Source: Methanocellales archaeon
GTDB taxonomy: Archaea > Halobacteriota > UBA148
Length of the DNA stretch: 64,000 bases
Direction of reading: 5' to 3'
NCBI GenBank assembly: GCA_028715985.1
Contig: JAQUQR010000002.1
Span: 83,718-147,717, forward strand
The translations under genes and the position numbers were made by a program. The notes under the pieces are model-generated. The model was given only the letters and a program-made list of their open reading frames with translations, was not told the DNA's origin and did not search any database. This document shows positions 58,871 to 64,000 of this stretch, piece after piece; the first letter of the stretch is position 1; each line of letters opens with the position of its first letter.

Positions 58871-60294
58871 ATCAATGCCTCTATTTTTTCGAGATCAACG
58901 CTCGCAGAAAAGATGTTGGCTAGCTTATCTATTTCATCATCCAGGTCTCGTTCAAGGGTATCAGAGGGCTTTTGAATAGCTTTTAATACCGCTTTTCGAA
59001 TAGGAGGATTGTCAAAAATACCATGAACGTATGTTCCGAATACGCTTCCATTAATGGCACCATCCTGGATCGTTTTGCCGCCCCTGTCAATAATAAAACA
59101 GGGCTTCAAGCTTGTGGAGGTTTGACCCATGTGAATCTCGTAACCGGTGATTTCCTTCCCCTGAAATTCTTCTAATATTCCGTTTCCAACTATGGTTCCC
59201 TTAATGCGCTCAGTGATCTTGGTATATGAGTCAAACCTCGTTACGACATCCAATAATCCCAGACCGTCGATCTCCTCTCCGTTATTTTCAAAGCCGCTAT
59301 CGATTATTCTCTTTCCAAGCATTTGATAACCACCACATATCCCGATGATGACCCTGCCGTCGTTCGCAGCTTGGACTATTGCATGGTCCCGCCCTTGTTC
59401 ACGTAACCATTTTAAATCTAGGATCGTGTTCTTAGTTCCTGGGATTATCAAAACGCTAGCACGTTTGATCTCACCCTCTCTCGATATATAGCGGACCTTT
59501 AGCCCCTCCAATGTGAGTGCATCGAAGTCAGTGAAATTTGACATGTGAGGCAAGCGAATAACTCCTACATCAAAATGTTCATCCTGATTTTTTAGAGACA
59601 GGGAGTCCTCCTCTGGTAGATGCAGATCTTCTATGTGTGGAACTACACCAAAAATGGGTTTTTCCAGGATGCGCTCTAGCTCGACGGTATCAACTGTTCC
59701 TCGAGACTTGTTAAGTATAATCCCGCTGTACAACTCTCTTTCATTACCCAAGAGATTCAAAGTGCCGAATAGATATTCGATAGTGCTGCCGTAATTGATA
59801 TTATGTACAAGTATGCACTTTGCCCCCGCCAATTTTGCCGGATACATATTCACTATATCGCGTTGTAATATATTGATCTCCGCCGGGCTGCCAGCCCCTT
59901 CCATGATGATTAAATCGTATTCTGATGAAAGATGCTTGAGAGATGTCTCAACGATTTCCCGCCCTTGCCTCTCGACGAAGTCATGATACTCTTTAACGTT
60001 CATATCAGCATAAGGTCTGCCACGTATGACCACCTGGGAAACATGCTCTGCTTTTGGCTTCAACAATATCGGATTCATCTCGACTGTAGGCTCAACCCTA
60101 GCAGCGTGTGCCTGCAATGCTTGTGCTCTGGCGATCTCCCCTCCATTTGGGAGTACACACGAGTTGAGAGACATGTTTTGAGACTTAAAAGGAGTCACCC
60201 TATATCCTTTGTCAGCAAATATTCTACAGAGAGCGGTGGTTATAATCGTTTTTCCTGCATTAGAAGTGGTCCCATGGATCGCTATCGCTGGCAT
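58867..60294 (-). CDS. cobQ: Cobyric acid synthase CobQ (CbiP)
   Basis: Amidates four side chains of adenosylcobyrinic acid a,c-diamide, using glutamine and ATP. It is 475 residues long. The BioD-like N-terminal domain has IHGTTSNAGKTIITTALCRI and TPFKSQNMSLNSCVLPNGGE, with IIMEGAGSPAEINILQRDIV. The C-terminal amidotransferase has the catalytic cysteine in VIIGICGGYQMLGKRI and a His in VFGTYVHGIFDN. It is the first gene of the seven-gene operon running to cobY, with its start facing a palindrome shared with the divergent BtuF-like gene. Confidence 0.95.
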   Translation of the reverse strand: MPAIAIHGTTSNAGKTIITTALCRIFADKGYRVTPFKSQNMSLNSCVLPNGGEIARAQALQAHAARVEPTVEMNPILLKPKAEHVSQVVIRGRPYADMNVKEYHDFVERQGREIVETSLKHLSSEYDLIIMEGAGSPAEINILQRDIVNMYPAKLAGAKCILVHNINYGSTIEYLFGTLNLLGNERELYSGIILNKSRGTVDTVELERILEKPIFGVVPHIEDLHLPEEDSLSLKNQDEHFDVGVIRLPHMSNFTDFDALTLEGLKVRYISREGEIKRASVLIIPGTKNTILDLKWLREQGRDHAIVQAANDGRVIIGICGGYQMLGKRIIDSGFENNGEEIDGLGLLDVVTRFDSYTKITERIKGTIVGNGILEEFQGKEITGYEIHMGQTSTSLKPCFIIDRGGKTIQDGAINGSVFGTYVHGIFDNPPIRKAVLKAIQKPSDTLERDLDDEIDKLANIFSASVDLEKIEALI

Positions 60295-60327
60295 AGCTAT
60301 AGAATAGAACGATAAACTATATAAAGG

Positions 60328-60363
60328 TGGTTAACTTAACCAACTAGGTGGATATATTAACCA
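60328..60363. promoter_or_regulatory. Palindromic operator between cobQ and the BtuF-like gene
   Basis: TGGTTAA-C-TTAACCA (60328-60342) is a perfect dyad, and a third half-site TTAACCA follows at 60357-60363. The dyad lies between divergent TATA-like boxes: ACTATATAAAG (60317-60327) for cobQ and GATATATTAA (60351-60360) for the BtuF-like gene. A single regulator could control both operons. Confidence 0.55.
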
Positions 60364-60406
60364 AGTAAAATTGAAAAAGAAAAGAAAGTATCAGAGGTCC
60401 ATAAAA

Positions 60407-62479
60407 ATGTCTCGAAAGATTGCGATATTTCTCATTGCGAGCATATTGCTCGCAACATGTAGTGTCGGATTAGGAAATGCCAACTCTGCACCAACAATAA
60501 CGTATTGGCATAATAGCAAGACGAACGACGATTCAACGGACATAACCATCAGCACAGGAGAAACGGTTACGTTCGACGTCACTGCCAACCAGAGCATCAC
60601 TACATGGAATTGGATGTTGAACGACGTTGATCAAAATAACAATGCAAGCACTTTTGATTACACATTTTCATCTTACGGGACGTACTATGTCAATGTCTCT
60701 GGCTCCAACGAAAACGGAAAAACGCAGACAATTACTTGGAATGTCATCGTAGAACTGATTTTTACGGATGATCTGGGAAAGGTTTGGAAGATATCTAAAC
60801 AACCGCAGAGGATCATCTCTCTATCGCCGAGCAATACTGAGATACTCTTTGCAGTTGGGACTGGAGATAAAGTCGTTGGAGTTACAGACTACTGTGATTA
60901 CCCATCAGAAGTGGAAAACATACCAACGGTTGGCAGCTATGACAATCCATGTGTTGAAACTATTGTTAGTTTAACACCAGATCTGATTCTGGGCGCTTAT
61001 GGCAATTCCATGGATGTGATTGACCAGTTAATAAATCTTAATTATATGGTGGTGTCATTAGACCCCAAAACCACCCCCGACATAATCGATAACATAGAAT
61101 TAGTCGGAAAAATAACGAAACAAGAGAGTAATGCCTCGACATTGGCGGCTAATATGGTGCAACGAATCGATGCTGTAACAAGCAAAACGAGTACATTATC
61201 TGAGACACAAAAACTACGGGTACTTTACGTGGTTTGGTATGATCCTTTGTGGACAGCAGGTTCAGGAACATATGCCCATGACTTGATCCAAAAAGCTGGC
61301 GGGATAAACATCGCTGAACAACTTGATGGTTGGGGGGTGATAAATCTAGAGAGCTTATTAGATGAAAACCCAGAGGTTATAATATGCTCAGGAATGGGCG
61401 GGGGGTCAGAACTTATTAGAGACAATTTAATGAACAATGAGGTCATTCAAAAGACCGATGCCTATAGATACGGAAGGATTTATGCTATAGATGACCCCAA
61501 CATCATCGAGCGGGCTGGACCCAGGATAGTGGATGGTCTGGAACGGGTACACGATCTGATCAGAGTGAATGTAATATCTTCTACAAATCCATTAGTAAAT
61601 GTAACCGCAAACAAGACTGTGAGGATAAGAAGCGCTGAGAATGATGATTTGGTTTTGGACCTTGTAGCTTTGTCAAATGCTTCGGCATATATTGACATTA
61701 CAAAATCTAGCACTCCTTTTGGGATAAGCGCGCCCTTTGAAAATTCTCTCGGAAAGTTCGTAAAGATAGAAGATGAGAACTTAAATTTGAATTGGGCAGT
61801 TATTAGAGTGTACTATACTCAAGCAGAACTTGATGCGTCTAATTTATTGGAAAGCACATTGAATCTTCGCTGGTATGACGAGACTGTTGATGAGTGGAAG
61901 ACACTAGACAATAGCATGGACGGTGTATATGATACTGGCGTCTCTACTACAGATATGGAGGGGGGTTATACTGGATGTGTTTGGGCTAACGTTTCACACT
62001 TTAGTATTTATGGCATAACTGGAGTCACTCCAAAGCCAACGCCTGTAGGTCAGGGAATAGGAGGGGGAGGGTATGTGCCACCAACACCTACTCCTACTCC
62101 TATTCCTACTCCAACCTCTACTCCTATACTCACTTCAACTCCTACTCCAGTGCCAACCCCAACACCAACACCTACTCCAACTCCAGCACTCATTTTAACT
62201 CCTACTCCAGCGCCTACTCCAAGGCCAACACCAGCACCAACAGCAGCACCCACTTCAACTCCTACAGCTACACCTGCTCCAACGCCAACGCCTACACCTG
62301 CACCTACACCAACCCCAGCGCCCACACCCAAACCAACACCAATGCCAACGGTAAGGCCAACAATAGCGCCCACTCCAGCGCCCACACCAGAACCAGGAAT
62401 ACCGGGATTTGAGGCAGCCTTCGCAATAGTCGGACTCCTAGCGGTCGCATATTTGGTCCTGAAGCGGAGAGAAGAGTAA
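60407..62479 (+). CDS. btuF: Cell-surface BtuF-like (corrinoid) binding protein with PGF-CTERM anchor
   Basis: It starts at the ATG at 60407 ([20 protein letters not shown]), a signal peptide. Residues ~30-120 form a PKD/Ig-like strand domain. Residues ~125-395 form the periplasmic-binding domain: [20 protein letters not shown] and [20 protein letters not shown], the BtuF pattern. A further beta-sandwich follows, then a long Pro-Thr linker. The end [20 protein letters not shown] with a basic tail is the archaeosortase signal. The protein should sit in the S-layer, capturing cobalamin-type ligands. It is divergent from cobQ. Confidence 0.85.
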   Translation: MSRKIAIFLIASILLATCSVGLGNANSAPTITYWHNSKTNDDSTDITISTGETVTFDVTANQSITTWNWMLNDVDQNNNASTFDYTFSSYGTYYVNVSGSNENGKTQTITWNVIVELIFTDDLGKVWKISKQPQRIISLSPSNTEILFAVGTGDKVVGVTDYCDYPSEVENIPTVGSYDNPCVETIVSLTPDLILGAYGNSMDVIDQLINLNYMVVSLDPKTTPDIIDNIELVGKITKQESNASTLAANMVQRIDAVTSKTSTLSETQKLRVLYVVWYDPLWTAGSGTYAHDLIQKAGGINIAEQLDGWGVINLESLLDENPEVIICSGMGGGSELIRDNLMNNEVIQKTDAYRYGRIYAIDDPNIIERAGPRIVDGLERVHDLIRVNVISSTNPLVNVTANKTVRIRSAENDDLVLDLVALSNASAYIDITKSSTPFGISAPFENSLGKFVKIEDENLNLNWAVIRVYYTQAELDASNLLESTLNLRWYDETVDEWKTLDNSMDGVYDTGVSTTDMEGGYTGCVWANVSHFSIYGITGVTPKPTPVGQGIGGGGYVPPTPTPTPIPTPTSTPILTSTPTPVPTPTPTPTPTPALILTPTPAPTPRPTPAPTAAPTSTPTATPAPTPTPTPAPTPTPAPTPKPTPMPTVRPTIAPTPAPTPEPGIPGFEAAFAIVGLLAVAYLVLKRREE
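62078..62397 (+). repeat. Low-complexity Pro-Thr repeat in the BtuF-like gene
   Basis: About 105 codons of alternating proline with Thr, Ala or Ser, built from CCNACN-type units. It is a likely glycosylated wall-spanning linker and prone to length change. Confidence 0.9.
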
Positions 62480-62623
62480 ACAAACCTAAATGAAGGGAGA
62501 ATCTCTCCCCCTTACACATTAATGCATGAGATAAATACAGACCTTATTGCTAGGCTGAACCTAGAATAGTAGATGGATGGTAGGAGATGGCTATATTTAT
62601 ACGTCCAAAGGAGGGTTGACGAG

Positions 62624-63376
62624 ATGCGGGTAAGTCTCATCCAGATGGAAGTTAGAAATCGAGTAGAAGACAACTTAGATAGAGCAGAAGAGATGATAGA
62701 TAGATCTTTCGAGAGCTTTGCTCCAGATTTTGTTTGCTTGCCAGAATACTTCTCTGCACCTATCTTTGACAGATCGAAAGAGGAAAATAGATCGAAAGAG
62801 GAAATATTTGATGAAATTTATCAACCCACGATATCTTTTCTGAGAGCCAAATCAAAAGAGCTGGGGATTTATATCATTGGTGGAAGCGTACTGGAGAAGG
62901 AAGGAGACGCCTTCTACAATACATCTTTTTTGCTCAAAAATGGAGAGATCCTAGGGAAATATAGAAAAATAAATTTGACTGAACCAGAAATGCCAGAACT
63001 AAAAAGGGGGGAGGAATGCTTTGTTTACGATACTGGATATGTAAAAATTGGCATACTAATATGTGCTGATATCTTATCTACAGAGATTGTCAAGACGGTA
63101 GCATCGATGGGCGCAGAGGTGCTATTCTTGCCAATATCTTTGCCTTCCGAGGGGCATCCCTCTACCCACGGGCATCCAGCATCTATTTCGATAGCCCACG
63201 CCAATTCCTTGTTCATCTTAAAGAATGCTTGTGTTGGTTTATCCTCTAGTGGAAAGAAGGTGGGCAGCAGAAGTGCCATAGTCTCACCTTGGGGCATCGC
63301 GAAAGAGGCCATGGAAGAAAACATGGAAGAAATCGTTTCAGCCGAACTAGACTTATCAAGAAATAAGGCAACATGA
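62624..63376 (+). CDS. Nitrilase-superfamily carbon-nitrogen hydrolase
   Basis: Hydrolyses an amide or nitrile carbon-nitrogen bond. I start at the ATG at 62624 (MRVSLIQMEVRNRVEDNLDR), the family's usual opening. The catalytic Glu-Lys-Cys triad lies in FVCLPEYFSAP, LGKYRKINLTEPEMP and IGILICADILS. The protein is ~250 residues and ends abruptly (ELDLSRNKAT) without the usual R-x-x-P/RRP tail. The substrate is unknown. It lies between two BtuF-like genes, so it may act on a corrinoid side chain or simply be a neighbour. Confidence 0.85.
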   Translation: MRVSLIQMEVRNRVEDNLDRAEEMIDRSFESFAPDFVCLPEYFSAPIFDRSKEENRSKEEIFDEIYQPTISFLRAKSKELGIYIIGGSVLEKEGDAFYNTSFLLKNGEILGKYRKINLTEPEMPELKRGEECFVYDTGYVKIGILICADILSTEIVKTVASMGAEVLFLPISLPSEGHPSTHGHPASISIAHANSLFILKNACVGLSSSGKKVGSRSAIVSPWGIAKEAMEENMEEIVSAELDLSRNKAT

Positions 63377-63608
63377 ACACATAGCACATCACATATTTGC
63401 GAGGAAATAGAAAGAACTACCAAGTTTATAGCCAATGTCGATCCAAGTATTCCATTCAGAAATGAGACGTTTCCTCACATAAAGATCATTAGAGAAAGAC
63501 AACTGCAGGAGCGGTCGAGGATTGGGTGAAGGTAACAAAGGAGTATTTGCGAAACGTATCTGTTTAAAGGTGAGCGAAGGCTTGCGATAGGAAGCGGTGA
63601 AAAATAGC

Positions 63609-64000
63609 ATGAGAGAGAAAATCTTTCATTGGAAGAAGACATGGATATGCCTGATGATCGTGCTTCTTATGGCATCTGGTGGTTGTATCAAATTATCACC
63701 AATGATAGAAGAGCAGCCATTAACCGTTACAGACGACTTAGGAAGAGATGTGATTATACCTAAAGAACTGAATAGAATTGTCTCTCTGTCACCCAGCAAT
63801 ACCGAGATACTTTTCGCTCTTGGATTGGGAGATAAAGTTGTGGGTGTAACAAGATATTGCAATTACCCTCCTGAAGCACAGGAGAAAGAGGAAATTGGTG
63901 GCTTTGTCAGTGTAAACATAGAAAAAGTTGTTGCTTTAAAGCCTGATTTAATTTTAGCTGACTCCAGTCTACAAAAAGCCGTCGTGGAAGAGTTGGAAAA
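63609..64000 (+). CDS. btuF: BtuF-like lipoprotein, partial (continues past window)
   Basis: It starts at the ATG at 63609 with a signal peptide and lipobox (LLMASGGCIK). The binding domain opens with [40 protein letters not shown] and VTRYCNYPPEAQEKEEIGGF. The block is close to that in the first BtuF-like protein, but here with no PKD-like domain. The gene is open to the window's end. The expected btuCD transporter genes would lie beyond the window. Confidence 0.85.
   Translation, partial: MREKIFHWKKTWICLMIVLLMASGGCIKLSPMIEEQPLTVTDDLGRDVIIPKELNRIVSLSPSNTEILFALGLGDKVVGVTRYCNYPPEAQEKEEIGGFVSVNIEKVVALKPDLILADSSLQKAVVEELE

Noticed and set aside
60295-60406. A cobalamin riboswitch before cobQ or the BtuF-like gene
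   Set aside because: The gap is only about 110 bases, and no B12-box-like sequence or long structured leader is present. A protein operator fits better.
62050-62385. A 111-codon glycine/valine-rich minus-strand frame
   Set aside because: It is the complement of the Pro-Thr repeat of the BtuF-like gene.
1-64000. CRISPR arrays, insertion sequences and integrated viral genomes
   Set aside because: No regularly spaced repeats, transposase, integrase, capsid or terminase genes were seen on either strand.

Overview
The window is from an archaeon that carries the methanogenesis C1 branch, either for making methane or running in reverse. It encodes formylmethanofuran dehydrogenase (fwdA, B, C, D), formyltransferase (ftr), methenyl-H4MPT cyclohydrolase (mch), coenzyme F420 synthesis (cofD), many heterodisulfide reductase (Hdr) genes, archaeal TruD, Pth2 and CobY/CobZ, a geranylgeranyl reductase for ether lipids, and a PGF-CTERM surface anchor. 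No hydrogenase genes lie beside the hdr genes; an F420-binding FrhB/FdhB-type subunit sits there instead. This fits a Halobacteriota lineage of the ANME-1 / Syntrophoarchaeia or Archaeoglobi kind, but that placement is inference. No mcr genes or rRNA are present to settle it.

Layout. 1-9.1 kb: a partial membrane gene, a TatC-like chimera, a tiny AbrB-type regulator, DUF763, cofD, tRNA-Val(CAC), sppA, truD, malate dehydrogenase, pth2, a small barrel-type protein and a lipid reductase. 9.1-18 kb: an accessory stretch of secreted and membrane proteins. It holds a DUF5667 protein paired with a membrane-anchored winged-helix protein, then minus-strand genes of which three share the same leader sequence. 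Two of these are interrupted (an in-frame TGA; a 7-bp tandem duplication), and the stretch ends with a jacalin/aerolysin-like protein. 18.1-34.7 kb: fifteen tightly packed minus-strand genes read hdrA fusion, mvhD, hdrD-like, hdrA, hdrA, mvhD, frhB-like, fwdD, fwdB, fwdA, fwdC, hdrC, hdrB, ftr, mch. Two hdrA/mvhD sets inside it share a 547-bp identical tract and a 119-bp near-identical tract.

35-43.7 kb: mscS, hisA-hisB-metG, an endonuclease IV-like gene, hxlB, an M42 peptidase, sua5 and a DUF192 lipoprotein. 43.9-49.3 kb: a decayed DNA methyltransferase next to an EVE-like/nuclease gene, then an unusual trio of lysine 2,3-aminomutase, an ATP-grasp ligase and an ATP-grasp/GNAT fusion. 49.6-54.2 kb: an OB-fold/NMD3-like pair, a decayed membrane gene, the three-gene homocysteine/sulfide assimilation operon, and a divergent HTH-CBS regulator. 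54.3-64 kb: a seven-gene cobalamin assembly/salvage operon (cobQ to cobY), divergent from a surface-anchored BtuF-like binding protein, followed by a nitrilase-family enzyme and a second BtuF-like lipoprotein cut by the window end.

The centre of interest is the 16.5-kb Hdr-Fwd-Ftr-Mch unit. It physically links CO2/formyl-methanofuran chemistry to flavin-based electron bifurcation or confurcation, with F420 rather than H2 as the likely partner. The aminomutase/ATP-grasp trio is the best candidate for an undescribed small-molecule pathway.
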